Assembly (NCBI GenBank): GCA_902728285.1
Contig: CACVBU010000964.1
Span: forward strand, 248,001 to 312,000
DNA: 64,000 bases
Direction: 5' to 3'
Source of the DNA: Clytia hemisphaerica
Taxonomy: Eukaryota > Cnidaria > Hydrozoa > Leptothecata > Clytiidae
Below the pieces are notes generated by a model. It had not been told where the DNA came from and searched no databases. It saw only the letters and a list, made by a program, of their open reading frames with translations. Within the stretch, counting starts at the first letter, position 1. Every line of letters begins with the position of its first letter. The position numbers and the translations under genes were made by a program. This document shows positions 1 to 11,702 of this stretch, piece after piece.

Positions 1-809
1 CAAAGGATTTGGTCCCACGTGTTCTTGTAAAAAAGCGTGTAAGTTATGTGTTTGTATTCTATTTTGCATTGATTGGGCTGAATGGATGGATTTAGTAATT
101 AGAATTTATTTTTCTTGAACCTTTTTTTTTGTAAACATCTATATTTCTTAGCACAGTATGGTTTTTTTAGATTCATCAACGCATAGTTAGTATTAAAGTT
201 TAAAGATAATTATCAAAATGCTTATAAAACTTTGCTTTAGATGAAGGGAGGTGAAAAGGAACAGAATTCAATATCTCGAGTTAGAGGAAACTTTAGGAAA
301 TACTTTGTAAAAGTCGAATTTTGGCTAAAAACTGTTGAAATCAATTTTGGTCAAAAAAAACGCAAAGAAGGAGAGCAAAAGGCCAGTAAAGTATACATTT
401 CAATAAGCCGATTTATGTCTGTATTAAAGATCTGAATTTCAGTTGTCATCAAACTTGTTTGAGCGGTATGGCGGTATTTTTTCGAAAAAACGCTATTTTT
501 TGCCAAAAACATCAACGATGGAGAGCAACAAAATTTTGTTTTTAAAATTTTTAATTTTCAGCCATTCAACAATTTGCAAGAAAAATGAAATTCTAAACCC
601 TTCACTTTGCTTACAGTCGGCATTTTTCTAAAGCAAGTAAATTTGAAAAAACACCACGGAGGAGTGAATGATATGGAGCATCTTAAAAAAATTCCGTTTT
701 CTTTTGTTAGGATAATTTCTTTTTTTATCAAAATAAAAAGCTTAGTGATAGAAATTTTATACATACAATGGATAAAGGAAGGCAACACATATATTGCCAA
801 AGTTCTGGA

Positions 810-3197
810 TTATTCAATCTCGACCGAAGCACCAACTCCCTCCAGTTGAGCTTTCAATTTTTCCGCATCTTCTTTTGAAAGTTTCTCTTTGACGACTTGT
901 GGAGCACTTTCGACAAATTTCTTGGCCTGTAAAACGATTAATAAAAAAGTCTGTGTTGGTCGTCATTTTTTGATACATGGCTCTCATAAGAAGGGACAAG
1001 CTGGAGTTTTTACAAGCTCTTATGTGATTTGGTTGGTCGTTAAGTTAATTTCATTACTTTTTCTAAAGAACGCGTCATCTCTATTACTTCAAATGACCAA
1101 TTAATTAGTGAAGTATCTTATAAAAACTCCAGCTCATCCCCATAAGAAAAGGCATACAATTGACTCTCTCTTATTCGATCTTCAAAGGACCAAGAATTTT
1201 CTTCGAATTAGAGAAAAATTCAAATTACTAAGAACAATTCAAACCACTTTCTGTTTCCGTAAATGCAGAAAGATTAGAATAATGGAAGTAGAAAAATAAT
1301 TTAAAAAAGTTGAAGTTCGAACTAGAGAGAGTTGACTGTAATAAATGGTCGTTATCTTCTTAATCGCACGATAGGTTATTTTTTCTTATTTGGCACGCCC
1401 TCAAAGAGAGCAATTAATCGTTAATCACACTCTTCAATGCCGCGCCAATGTTTACAAAATTGATTTTAATGTTTTTTCTTACATTTTTTTGCATCGAACG
1501 TTTTAATTGCATTCGAAATTTATTTTGTGAGAAAGAAAATCAATAAACAACAATAAAAGAAAGACACAGAGAGAAGAGAAAAATATAAAACCTTCAGTAT
1601 AATTTCTGTAATTTACTTTCCTAACTGGGAAAAAGTAGTGAAAGCCATTGTGCGATTAGCTCGTAATCACATAATAACTCGTACAATTCGAAAATTGCAC
1701 TCGTGACTTTTTTGTTATTAATTTACCGAGTCCGAAAGGACTAGTGCAATCATTCTCTAATTGCACTCGTTATCATGTGATTACATATACTTATTAAATA
1801 CCTGGACAAGATTGACGTCAGTGAGGATGGTTTTGATTTCTTTGATTAGTTTCACTTTCTTTGAGTCATCAAACTTGATCAGTTTAACGCCGAATTCTGT
1901 TTGAGCTTCTACTGGTGCTTGTTCCTCTTCCTATGTGGGAAGAAGGAATTGAGGTACCTGAAAACCTGTAGGACACCATGAAATAACACAGGGTGTCTAC
2001 GGAATTTTTTCCACCATTTTTAAAGTTTTCAAGGTTTTTTTTGGCAAATTTTTTTTCAACGTTTTTTGGACCCTTTATTAGGTATTTTCAAAGTTTTTCA
2101 GGACTAAAATTGACTTAAAGTAGGATATGACTATGCTGAAGTGCATGGACGTTAATTTGATGCAGAAACAAAGATTGCGAGCGTAGCGAGCAAGAAAACA
2201 TTTGGAACTTCAGCATAGACCAAAACTTCATTGAGAACCCCAAGTCAAAACAAGACTATACTGTCACAATCATGCATTTTCAAGGTTTTCAAGGAATTCT
2301 CTCATATTACATTCACTTTAACAAGGTTTTCAAGGTTGCTTAGTCCAATTTCAAGGTTTTCAAGGTCCCGTAGACACCCTGTTCAAACAAGGGCTTGATT
2401 TGTTACTATCATTTGTCAAATGAAGCCCTCGTTTTAAAAATACAGTGAGACACTTGTTTAAACGTTCATCAACAATTATGAGAGTTAACAATTAACTAAA
2501 ATATTCACTTTAAAACCATGCATACATCATTAAAGTGACGTAAATTTTAGGTGCCTACATACTTCAACTGGTGCGGCTGCCGCAGGGCCAGCTGATGACA
2601 TCATTGGAATATCAGAGATTCCCAATCGTTCCTGAAAAAACAGAAGAAAAATTACAGTACGAAGTTGTTCAGCAGGAAATGGAATTCAAAGTATTGTAAA
2701 GTAAAATGTACCGCAGTGATCTATCTCAAGGCGAGTTTTCATCTAAGCACTCATTTTGGAAAATCGACCAGAGATGAGGAGTTCCTTTCTATTTAAAAGA
2801 CATGCTCAATTTTTTATTTATCATTTTTAATAACTACTGTCTTTCAGGTTCTTCAACATTTTATAATGGCTATTCGCCCTACTTAAATAATAATTAGATA
2901 GAAAATTTCGGAAAAGATAAAATAGCAAAAACATCTATGATGAAATGTTCCGAAAGAAGAGGAAGGAACTTTGAGTACTCATGAAACAAACTGATTCTCA
3001 AGTATTTTGAAAAAGGCAATCACAAATACCTTTAACAATTTATTTAACGATGAGACCTCCAGTAGGTTCAGTTTTTCAATGGAATCAACAATATCTTCTA
3101 CATGTTTCGGGAAGGTTAAATTACCAGAAGCAGGTGCTTCAAGTGGTTCGGTAGAATAAAAATGTGATGAGGCAGCTGGACGAGTCTTGTTAAGCAT
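810..3197 (-). CDS. MRPL12: Mitochondrial ribosomal protein L12 (bL12m), four coding exons
   Basis: Protein of the L7/L12 stalk of the mitochondrial large ribosomal subunit, which recruits translation factors in the matrix. Coding exons on the minus strand are 3030-3197, 2563-2631, 1802-1930 and 810-926. All introns are GT/AG and phase 0, giving 160 residues. Exon 1 encodes a short Ser/Arg-rich leader and the dimerisation helices (residues about 30-56, [14 protein letters not shown]). Exon 2 encodes the Ala/Pro hinge. Exons 3 and 4 encode the C-terminal factor-binding domain ([19 protein letters not shown], ending GASVEIE then TAA). The order and motifs match animal MRPL12, though it is shorter than the roughly 180-200 residues usual there. 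The ATG at 3197 is the only in-frame start in exon 1. An in-frame stop lies 14 codons upstream, after a possible splice acceptor, so an extra 5' exon with more transit peptide is possible. Introns hold two inverted-repeat elements. Confidence 0.93.
1663..1784. mobile_element. Small inverted-repeat (MITE-like) element in MRPL12 intron 3
   Basis: The ends gtaatcacataataactcg and a near reverse complement (cgttatcatgtgattac) lie about 120 bp apart inside the last MRPL12 intron. The inner arms also pair through a shared ttgcac/gtgcaa core. No coding capacity is seen. The family is unassigned. Confidence 0.5.
1989..2381. mobile_element. Inverted-repeat element with amplified 'ttcaaggttt' word
   Basis: The left end cagggtgtctacgg is mirrored exactly by ccgtagacaccctg at the right end. 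The roughly 390-bp interior repeats variants of tttcaaggtttt many times, mostly near the two ends, and carries no ORF. It sits in MRPL12 intron 2. The structure is that of a non-autonomous DNA element; the superfamily is not determined. The flanking octamers (aaataaca and ttcaaaca) are only partly alike, so the target duplication is uncertain. Confidence 0.65.
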
Positions 3198-3499
3198 GCG
3201 ACAAACACTGCATCTAGATATGATGAAAGAATGGAATGGATGAGAACTTTAAATTTTTTTCTGGTGTAGCCAAGCCCTTATTTCTCCTGACAGGGCAGAG
3301 TTGGTTGCCAGTATGGCGGTCACATTAAAATTCAAAAGGAAACCGGGTTCTCTTTATCATTTTTGATTCAGGGTAAAAAGGCTTACTAAAAAATTTGTTG
3401 TGTGCTAATAGTTGTTTGGATCTTGATATCTTTCTGGAAAGAATGCTAATTACAGTATAGTAATCGTTAAAGTTTTCTTTCAAGAAAATGATACTTATC

Positions 3500-3645
3500 A
3501 TATTTCTTGCATCAACAATGGACCATTTCAGAATTTGTCTGTAACAGGGGGCGGAAGACACGGAATCCTGAGGGCAAAAAGAGCTAGGATTTCCGACACA
3601 TTTTGCAAAAGTACATGGATTTTGATCTGAATTTCCGACCACCAC
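3500..3645 (-). other. Possible orphan cysteine-rich exon
   Basis: A strong splice acceptor (long T tract then cag) precedes an open frame with spaced cysteines: NPCTFAKCVGNP, SSFCPQDS, SAPCYRQ. A possible donor (gtatca) follows near 3500, although the frame stays open to 3325. The spacing resembles short disulphide-rich extracellular repeats. No partner exon was found on either side, so this may be a gene remnant or chance. It lies 450 bp upstream of MRPL12 on the same strand, but nothing ties it to that gene. Confidence 0.25.
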
Positions 3646-3893
3646 TGAAAAAAAAATATTTCCAGGGCTAGAAAAAATGTACGATGTCCAACGGGGGTAA
3701 CAAAAATTTTCTGGAATGGCCCAATCTATGACGTGATAAGGAGATTACACTGTAGGGGTCCTCGACAAAACACTTTCAAATTTTTTATAGTATTGGTAAG
3801 AGCAAAAAGAACAGTATTGGTCCCCTTGAGAACGAAAAAGGGGTCCTAACCACAAGCGATTCTGCTAAATGTGAAATTCTGAACAACTACTCT

Positions 3894-4734
3894 TCATGAG
3901 TTGAAGAGGTTACGAAAGGGTGCACTTGATTGGTTCTCATCTAACAAATCAATGTTTAGGTCACCAAGTATAATGACATTGTGTTTCTTGGAAGTGACTT
4001 CTGCAATTATAGTCTCAAAATTGGTCAAGAACGTTCTGTGGTTGCGAGGTGGTTGGTAAACGCATGATACTAGGAACTTTGGAGAACGTACGTTGCATTC
4101 CAACCAAATCATTTCTAAATCGTTCTTTATTGATGTTTCATATTCTATACCATTTAACTGTAATTTGAAGTAAATAACTACTCCTCCCCATCCATCATCC
4201 ACTTTACGATCTCAATGTAAGAACTCGTAATTATCAATTTTGATTTTATCATCCGGTATGTCTGCTTGAAGATGAGTTTCTGTAACGGCAAAGATATCAA
4301 AGTTTGTTTCTTCAACTCAAGAAGGACTTTTAAGATGTTTAGTTTGTGAATGAGTCCATTAATATTTAGATGAGCAATTTTCAAACCCTTTCCTTGGTGA
4401 ACTTTAATGGCAATCTCCTTGAAGGCTTTGACCTTGTCTTCATCGATTTTGTTAGTATCATTACAGATATCAATATCAATGTTCTTGGGTTTTAAAACAC
4501 AGGATGGACATAACCAATCAAATTTGTCCATGGATTGATATTCCTCATATTTCTTAGCAGAAACATTTCCGCATTTGATATGAATCCAGTTTGAGCAATC
4601 ATCACATTCAATTCAATTGATCTATGATTGGATGCAACTGGACGTTTACATACTGGACATCTTGGTGCCATTTGTATTTTATTAGTTTGATCGGGTTGCT
4701 GCCTTTTATAGTGGACAAGTTTACCGTATTTCAA
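3894..4734 (-). pseudogene. Decayed CR1/L2-like retrotransposon fragment (zinc finger plus endonuclease start)
   Basis: Three overlapping frames on the minus strand together show a PHD-like zinc finger (CPVCKRP, then CDDCSNW, IKCGN and WLCPSC in another frame). Next comes the start of an APE-type endonuclease (IAHLNINGL, then GWGGVVIYF, CVYQPPRN and ILGDLNIDLL). The reading frame changes at least twice, near 4590 and near 4200-4300, so the copy is dead. The second half of the endonuclease and the whole reverse transcriptase are absent. The domain order is the same as in the element at 37-41 kb, but the sequence differs enough that it is probably another family. Confidence 0.75.
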
Positions 4735-4795
4735 AAATGTTAATTTCGAAAATGGTATCCTTTGCTTCTGGAGTTAACCCAGCAGTCAACTTTTG

Positions 4796-4883
4796 GGGTC
4801 ACTCACATATCGATGTTTCCTGCAACTAACGTCATTGTGACGCGAGGGGGTGGGGGGGGGTCAGAGCCTATGACGCTAAGAAA
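4796..4883 (+). repeat. Repeat with G-rich core, inverted partner of 11703-11790
   Basis: It begins ggggtcactcacatatcgat, continues through ctgcaactaacgtcattgtg to a run of 5 G, T and 8 G, and ends at tgacgctaag. The first 50 bases are the reverse complement of 11741-11790. It may be the end of a transposable element. Confidence 0.55.
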
Positions 4884-4929
4884 TTTCAACAGAATATCGA
4901 TTTTCAAACAGTTCATCATCCTTCGACCG

Positions 4930-7727
4930 TTAGGTCGGAAATACCGAGTATCTCTCTCTCCACAGCTCACGGTCTGACATAACTGTTTTCAGTTCTTCTA
5001 ACTCGAGCCCTGTTTCCCGCCTCAAATTGTCGAGGAAAGTTCGCTTCCTTGAGTGTCTAGGACCAGTAGGGCACCACAATAAGATATCTGAAATGATTTC
5101 AGATTTTGCTCTGAAACAATGGCCGGAGAAAGTTAGCCTCCTGGAAAAAAGAACAGAAGAGATTCTAGGGAGACCTTGGTAGATTTGGGCGAGGTTGGGA
5201 TGATCTCTCCAATCAAGATTTTGAACCCTTTTTAGGAGATTGGTATAACACCCATCAAGACTTTTCTCCATAGATTTTGTCATGGTCCAGGTTTCAGAAC
5301 CATAAAGAAGAATGGGCTCCACAAGACACTTGAAAATTTTCAGCTTGAGGTTATTGCCAAGATCACATTGCCAGATTTTGTTGAGCTTATTACAAGCTTT
5401 CCACGCAAGTGCTTTCCTGGTTTTAAAGTCGCTATCAGAACTGTTGATAAGAGAGCCTAAGTAGTTGAAATCGATTACTTTTTTAATGTCAACACCTTTC
5501 AAAGAAAATAAAGGGAGAAAGTTTTCAGAGGAGCAAAGATATTCTGTTTTTTTTTTCTCGTTACAGTAAAGACCGACCTGACTTGCTGCAGTTTCTAAAG
5601 AATGGAGTATAATTTCGAGATTTTGAATACTTTCTGCAACAAGTGCGAGGTCATCAGCAAAATCCAGATCAGTCACAAACAAGCCAGGGTCACGTGTGCC
5701 CTGGGGCGTTTTAATTTGAATTCCCTTTTTGTTAAAAGTATCAACAGAAATTCTTAAAACATAATCCAAAACAACTATAAAAAGAAAAGGAGCAAGAGTG
5801 TCTCCTTGAAGAACTCCTGCTTGAATATTAAAAATATCTGTATCCCCATCAGATGATACAACCTTTGCTTTGGAAGAAGTATACAATGCTTGAATAGCAT
5901 TTATAATTTTCTCAGGGATACCATAGAGACCTAGAATTTGAAACATTTTGTCTCGACTGATCGAGTCGAAGGCCTTTTTGAAATCAACAAAACATATAAA
6001 AGCATCTTTTTTGAGTTTCCTCATTTCTTCCAGAATTCGTCTGATAGATAAAATTTGAGAGAGTGTACTCCTGCCCTTCCGGAAACCGTTTTGGTTTCTC
6101 CTAAGGAGGGGGTCAAGAATAGGAACAATACGGTTAAATAAAAGTTTGTTATAAATTTTTGCGGCAATTGGCATCAAGGTGATACCTCTGTAGTTTGAGG
6201 CTAAGGTCAGATCACCTTTTTTGGGAACTGGAATGATACCCCCTGTTAACCATGCAGAAGGTGGCACAAAATCGTTAAATGTATGGTTACAAAACTCTAG
6301 AAGGAGGTCAAGAAAAATAGGGTCTTTCCATAAAACTGTGGGTATATTGTCTAGATCGGAAGATTTATTGATAGAAAATGATTTTAAAGCTATTTTAAGT
6401 TCATCTTTAGTAAAAGACTCTGTTGAAATGTGTAAGAGATCAAAAACTTGGTTCAGAGGAAGTTGGTCAGGATCGATGGATGATCCTTGCGCCCTGACAG
6501 TTCATTGATTGTCTTCCAAGCAGCTGAGTGTTGATTGGAAAAATGAAGATGTGAAATAGTGTCAATTTTACCTTGAATAAAAGATGCTTCAGCTGTTAAA
6601 TAAGCTTCATCTAAATATTTTTGGGCGTCAGCAAGGCGTTTTGAGGTTCTTCTGGTTGCGCGAGATAGGTGCCTTGCTTTGACTTTATCGTATTCATTGC
6701 GTGCTGCGATGACAAGATCATTTTCAGACAGATGTGTTCTTTTGGTTTTAACTTTTTTGGGCAAAAGAGAGAGACAGACATTTTCATTTGCGTCTACCAA
6801 AGTTTGGTATTTCTCTTCAATATTGTGATCGGGACGAGAGAGGAGGTCAAATCTATTTTTCACTTCAACCGTATAAATAGAGCGAAGATTAGAACTTGTA
6901 TAAACTTGTTGCCAATCAATAGATTTCAGAGGGTTGGGTTTGCACTTTTTAGAAGATCTCAAACTTAGACAAATGTGTGCAGAAACGACTCTGTGGTCTG
7001 AGCCAACAGAAGAAAAAGAAAAATATGATTGAGCATTTCTGACACTGTTTTTCCATTTACTTCGGACAAGGACATAGTCTATTTGGGATTTAGTTCCAGA
7101 GGGATGTTGGAAAGTCCAGAGCCTATTAGTATTTTTCATAAAAAGTGTATTTGTAGCAACAACCTGATGTTATAACATAAAATCAAAGAGTTTATTACCA
7201 TTTCTATTTGTCGATTTATGGTATGAAAATTTTACATTATCATTCCCTAACTGGGCATTAAAGTCGCCAGCTAATATAAGAAAGTTATGCGCAGGAATAG
7301 AAAGGATAGTTTGAGAAAGAATGGAATAGAAACTATCGACATCAACCTGTTCAGAGACATTTGTTGGACTGTAACAAGCTACAAAGGTTGTTTTAGGGTT
7401 GCTATTAAATTCGGCAACAATAATTCGATTTGAAATTTTACGGAGAGATAAAAGATTTTCTGCTGCTCTAGAAGAGAGTAGCATACCCAGGCTGCATCGT
7501 TTGAGGCGTGTGATAGCACACTTAAAGTTATGCATAGCACTCCTTATCACACGCCTAGAGTACTTTTTAGGAGTGCGATTGACCACACGCCTGGAATTTT
7601 CAAATGACAAAGCCTGCATACCAATACCCCCGATTGTTGTTCCCCGGGAATTTTTCCATGCTGAGGCGGTTACAAGCTTGTTTTTACCAAGATTTGAGTG
7701 GAGGAATTCAATGTCTTTGTTAGCCAC
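4930..7727 (-). pseudogene. RTE-type non-LTR retrotransposon, one stop and one frameshift from intact
   Basis: The APE endonuclease lies at about 7727-6900 (FLILAGDFNAQLG, SQIDYVLVRSKW, VGSDHRVVSA). A linker follows, then reverse transcriptase at about 6480-4930 (PKKGDLTLASNYRGI, NGFRKGRSTL, FVDFKKAFDS, GVLQGDTLAPFLF, DFADDLALVAE) and a C-terminal segment (LLYGSETWTM, SGHCFRA). The fingers and palm are continuous. Two lesions separate the frames: a TAA at 7170 in otherwise open endonuclease frame, and a one-base shift near 6482 between linker and reverse transcriptase. The FADD catalytic box and the GDFN and SDH endonuclease motifs remain. The RT motifs and the single-ORF layout point to the RTE clade. 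A 135-bp insertion interrupts the endonuclease at 7481-7615. Confidence 0.88.
7481..7615. mobile_element. 135-bp in-frame insertion with hairpin, inside the RTE endonuclease
   Basis: The 7-bp word gcatacc occurs at 7481 and again at 7616, exactly 135 bases apart, bracketing 45 codons that do not fit the endonuclease fold. Before it the protein reads GGIGM, and after it LLSSRAAENLL. The insert contains aggcgtgtgat and its reverse complement atcacacgcct, with a further cacacgcc. This looks like a tiny inverted-repeat element with a 7-bp target duplication. Confidence 0.5.
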
Positions 7728-8717
7728 ACTAGCGTCCTGCCAAAATGCGTATCAAAGATTAATGCTGCAAAAGCGCTATATCGTTTACTTGACTCAAGCA
7801 AAAAAATGCACCGCAAAACTTCTAAAGGGATTCATGAAAAAATAACCCGGCGCTTTTTAATGAAATTAACATTTTCAAAAACTTTGAGAAATTGCGTAAA
7901 ATTTGAGCCATAGATGAAAAGATTTGAGCCAAGCCAACCTTGAAAACTAATTTGAAGATCTTCCCAAGAAAAAGATCTACGGGGGAGGCGGAACCCACCT
8001 AGATCCGCGCACTGCCAGATAGGCTATCTCCCGGAAATATTGCCGGACCTCAAACAATGACCCATTTACATGTGCGTAATTGTTTTTACTTTAGCGTATA
8101 AACAAGGCCTTAAAAATCGAAGTGCTGTCTCGGGAATTGAATGATAAATTTTGGTTGGTTGATTTTGGCTGCTGCACGTTTTATTTTGTTTCCAACTTTC
8201 AAGTTTTAATTAATATTCTCTTGCGAACTTGATTCAGGTAACTCTCATCCTTGTTGTTGAAATGTATCCTGTAGATGCATGACTGATGTTGTTTTTTCTG
8301 AAAGCTAGATTTCCTAGTGTGACTAACTGTCAAACCTGTAAAATTTTGTATTCCATCCTTCGCTAAACCTGCCATCTTAATTTAAACGCATAAAATATAA
8401 CAGAGATGATATCCAATACCCTTCCGTTACGTTTGTAGGAATATGTTATTATCTCCATAATCATAAAAACAGAGATATCGCAATAAAAAAAAGATGGGCT
8501 GTATTTTGATATACAAGGGCCGCGCTGACGGACCGTCTACATAAATATGATAAAACAACGAGCCGTTTGTCTGGGGACAAACAAATGTGAAAGTCATACA
8601 GTTAGGGAAACCATCCAGGGTCCTGCCATTCTATAAGCCAGAAAAAACTAAATGACACTCGTAAACATTCTGACGTCAAATAAAAACTGAACGGATGTGT
8701 TGTTAAAAGATGTAAAG
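7728..8717. other. Intergenic, no gene recognised
   Basis: The start, up to about 8050, is probably the 5' untranslated part of the minus-strand RTE element (short GC-rich patch at 7978-8035). The remainder is AT-rich with no coding signal that I can support, up to the ATG of the plus-strand ORF1-like gene. Confidence 0.4.
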
Positions 8718-9737
8718 ATGGCGGAGAAAATTCAAGAAAATCTACGAAAACAACCGAATTCAGCATCAATTTACGACCTTTGCAGCCCATCTGAATGTGT
8801 TACAAGTGAAGAAGGAAGATCCAAAGGCACACTTGAATGTAAAAAGTGCAATCGAATCGTACACAACATTTGTTCAAAGCTCCCCGTCTATCAAATCCAG
8901 TTATGTCTAACATACAAATCGAGAGCTTTTGTCTGTCAAAACTGTGTCGTGATCACCCCTGATCTATTGGAACGGGTCAATTCATGTGAAACATCAACAG
9001 TTTCAGGATTCCGAAAGGAGATAAAAGCTTGCGAAAATATAATGAAAGCCCAGGACGTAGAAATCACTCAACTGAAGTCCAAAGACGTTAATACAATGAT
9101 CAGCGAAATAAAGGATAGCTTTGAGACCAGAATGGCAACGATCGAAAAGAAGATGGAAGACATCGTTGAGAATAAAGGAGAAAATAGATCACAAAGCTAC
9201 GCAGCAGTCGCGTCGAGGAAAATCGAGAAAAACATAGAAAACGTACTTCGAAGGGAAAAACAGGAGGAACGACAGATTCAATCCACGGCGTGCAATCTAA
9301 TTCTTCATGGTGTTGGCGAATCCACTGAAGATTCAGAGGAGTCAACCAAAATCTACGACGAAGAATATCTAAATGAAACAGTCTTACCTAAGAAACTAAG
9401 CTTATGGAATATAAAGATTGAAGAAACTCAAAGAATCGGAAAATTTTCGAAGGAAAAGGAAGATGAAAAATGCTATCGACCAATAAGAGTCCGATTTGCA
9501 AACGAAGAAGACAAAAATACAGTGTTAAGAGCAATCACTAAAGGAGAAAGATTGCCCTTCCGTGTGACAGATGATCTTACGAAAAGTGAAAGGAAGACAA
9601 TCAAAGAGTGGTGTATGAAAGCCAAAGAAATGAACACGTCACTAAAGGATGCAAACTTTAAATTCAAAGTCAGGGGGAGCCCTAGGAAAAAACTCTATTT
9701 TAAGAAAATTGTAAACCGAACAAAGAGCGGTTCATAG
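8718..9737 (+). CDS. LINE ORF1-like protein (PHD-like finger, coiled coil, ORF1 RRM-like domain), standalone
   Basis: An intact 339-residue frame from an ATG in good context (aaagatggcgg). It has a Cys/His-rich PHD-like finger (LECKKCNRIVHNIC, then FVCQNCV), a charged coiled-coil segment (about residues 95-150), SYAAVASRK, and the RRM-like core typical of LINE ORF1 proteins (TACNLILHGVGES, then YRPIRVRFANEEDK). A basic C-terminal domain ends at KKIVNRTKSGS. In L1/CR1-type elements this protein coats the RNA and chaperones target-primed reverse transcription. No endonuclease or reverse transcriptase follows on the same strand, so this is either a 3'-deleted element, a non-autonomous ORF1-only element, or a captured host gene. 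The GTG/TTG codons upstream of 8718 are unlikely starts. Confidence 0.75.
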   Translation: MAEKIQENLRKQPNSASIYDLCSPSECVTSEEGRSKGTLECKKCNRIVHNICSKLPVYQIQLCLTYKSRAFVCQNCVVITPDLLERVNSCETSTVSGFRKEIKACENIMKAQDVEITQLKSKDVNTMISEIKDSFETRMATIEKKMEDIVENKGENRSQSYAAVASRKIEKNIENVLRREKQEERQIQSTACNLILHGVGESTEDSEESTKIYDEEYLNETVLPKKLSLWNIKIEETQRIGKFSKEKEDEKCYRPIRVRFANEEDKNTVLRAITKGERLPFRVTDDLTKSERKTIKEWCMKAKEMNTSLKDANFKFKVRGSPRKKLYFKKIVNRTKSGS

Positions 9738-10133
9738 AGGCCCATGTGCTCGCACGGTGGCCTGCGAACTTGTATAGCATTATTATAAACTTAAGTTTCT
9801 TACTATTTTCCATCAAAAACAACCAAAAACATTGCTACTTCCCAAAGCTGGAGACCAAAACAAATTATCTTCCAAGATTATGGCGCCCTTTTAGATCTAT
9901 TGTTATGGCCATCTAAAATGGTGGAAAGAGTTGCGGAAAGACAGGGGCGCCCGCTAGCTTCGAGGGTGGTAACGCCAAAACGCCCAATACGATCTTCCAA
10001 CAAAAGGCGAGTTATTTACCGTGCGAGTTACGTCATACACTCCACCGCAGCACACAACGAACGGTGTTTCAGTGAATATCAATAATTATAAGAATATTTT
10101 ATGTGCTTAAATTCAGTAAACTTTGAGTTCTTC

Positions 10134-10526
10134 CACGTGCGTTTGGTTTGGGAACGCGAAACACGAACGCAAACTACCCATGTCTAAACTTTTCAATATA
10201 TCTCCAGAACTAACAGATTTTTTGAAATTCTGTAAAAAGGTCTAAGTTCCTGAATAGTTTTACTATGTTCTATGGAAAAATCATAAGCATCAGTCAAATA
10301 CTCGTTCATCTATTTAAGATTGAAGACAAAAATTTGCGAAGAAAAATATACCTTGAGCACAAAAAATGCTTTTTTAAACACTTTTTTCCACCGAAAAACA
10401 AATAACTTTTACAGACTTACCTTCCCCAAACATTGAAGAAGCCTCTACTAATTAAAGTAAATGAGATAAGATAAGATAAAACCTTAAAATCAACCAGAAT
10501 TTACAACCTTTCGTCCAAAGCAAAAG
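10134..10526. repeat. Dispersed direct repeat, copy 1 (about 393 bp)
   Basis: Begins cacgtgcgtttggtttggg and ends ctttcgtccaaagcaaaag. The same order of sequence recurs at 16011-16412 in the same orientation with few differences, and both copies end abruptly at the same bases. No ORF or terminal inverted repeat was found. Confidence 0.85.
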
Positions 10527-11702
10527 ACGTGCTTTTCTCGCCGCCATCTTGAATTTAAAATGAGAATTCTAGAGAATTCCATTAGTTTCCAGCTCCCGCG
10601 GTCTTTTTTCATCCAATCAGATCGCGCGATTTCACTTTCGCTTTCTCTAGTCCAATAAGACTGCGGGATTTGAGTCATGTGACTTTTCTATTAAAAAACC
10701 CGCGTGAAATACAGGGGGTCAAAAATAGAAATACAGGGGGTCACACTACTGGCTACAGGAACTGAAAGCAAGCAATTAAGGCCAATATTTTTGGTTTTTC
10801 TGAAGGACAAAAGGTATATATAGGAAGCTTTACTGAAAGAGGGATAAGGCTGGGACAATCTATTTAAAAGATATGGACATAAAAAAGGCACTTTTTTGGG
10901 TGATAATTAAGATTTTACTTAGAAACTTTAATTCTCTTACCCCCGGCTCGGCCCCCCCTGATATGAGCAAGGAAACCATGATGGCCACCCCTACTGAAAA
11001 TTTCAGATCAAAACAAACAAGGAATTAATTCCTGTAACTCGAAGAAAATTGGAAAAAACTGGTTTTTGACTGTTTCTGATCCTAAAGTGCTATTTTTTGG
11101 TAAAAGCTATACAATTTATGTTTGGATTTCTAGAAAGCTTACCCATTCATTGTTAATACATTTTTTATTTGAAAGTAATCTCTTCATGGAATAAAAAGAT
11201 ATAGTCAAATCTTGTAGGGTCATTTTTCAAAAATTTTTTGCCAAATTCGATTTTCGCATTTCGCCATTTTACCCTACGCAAACGCACGTGCTTCATTGAA
11301 GATTAAGAAGATAAGAAGATAAAAAATGCGCTGGATAATTTTCATTGTAACAGTTTGGTCAATCATAGCTGAAAGTTTGAAAAAGTTTTTCCGACGCAAA
11401 AAAAAATTTCAGCCAATTAAAAGCACAGTGTGCTTATATTTACTATGTTTGCTACATCGTCTAGGCTAAAAAAAGTGCGAAAAGACACGAACGTCATTTT
11501 TTAATGAGTGTTGTTATGATTTTTTAGATCGCGGTTGCGTACAGGAACTCACCAAATGTTCCTAACTGTCATAAGTCAAAACCACTTGTTTTAAAACCGT
11601 GGGAAACGAAGCACAAAAATCAATGTGGCTGGAATATCAATATCTGTAATAACTAATAGAGAAGAAAAATTACTTTCATCGATTTTTGGTATATTTATGT
11701 AA
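10527..11702. other. Intergenic AT-rich sequence, no gene recognised
   Basis: Contains two copies of aatacagggggtca at about 10710-10745, a C-rich patch near 10940, and a GCCATCTT-type word in 10541-10552. No open frame with protein-like character was found. Confidence 0.4.

Noticed and set aside
7399-7913. Plus-strand frames of 148 and 71 codons
   Set aside because: They are antisense shadows of the minus-strand RTE endonuclease and its 5' region.
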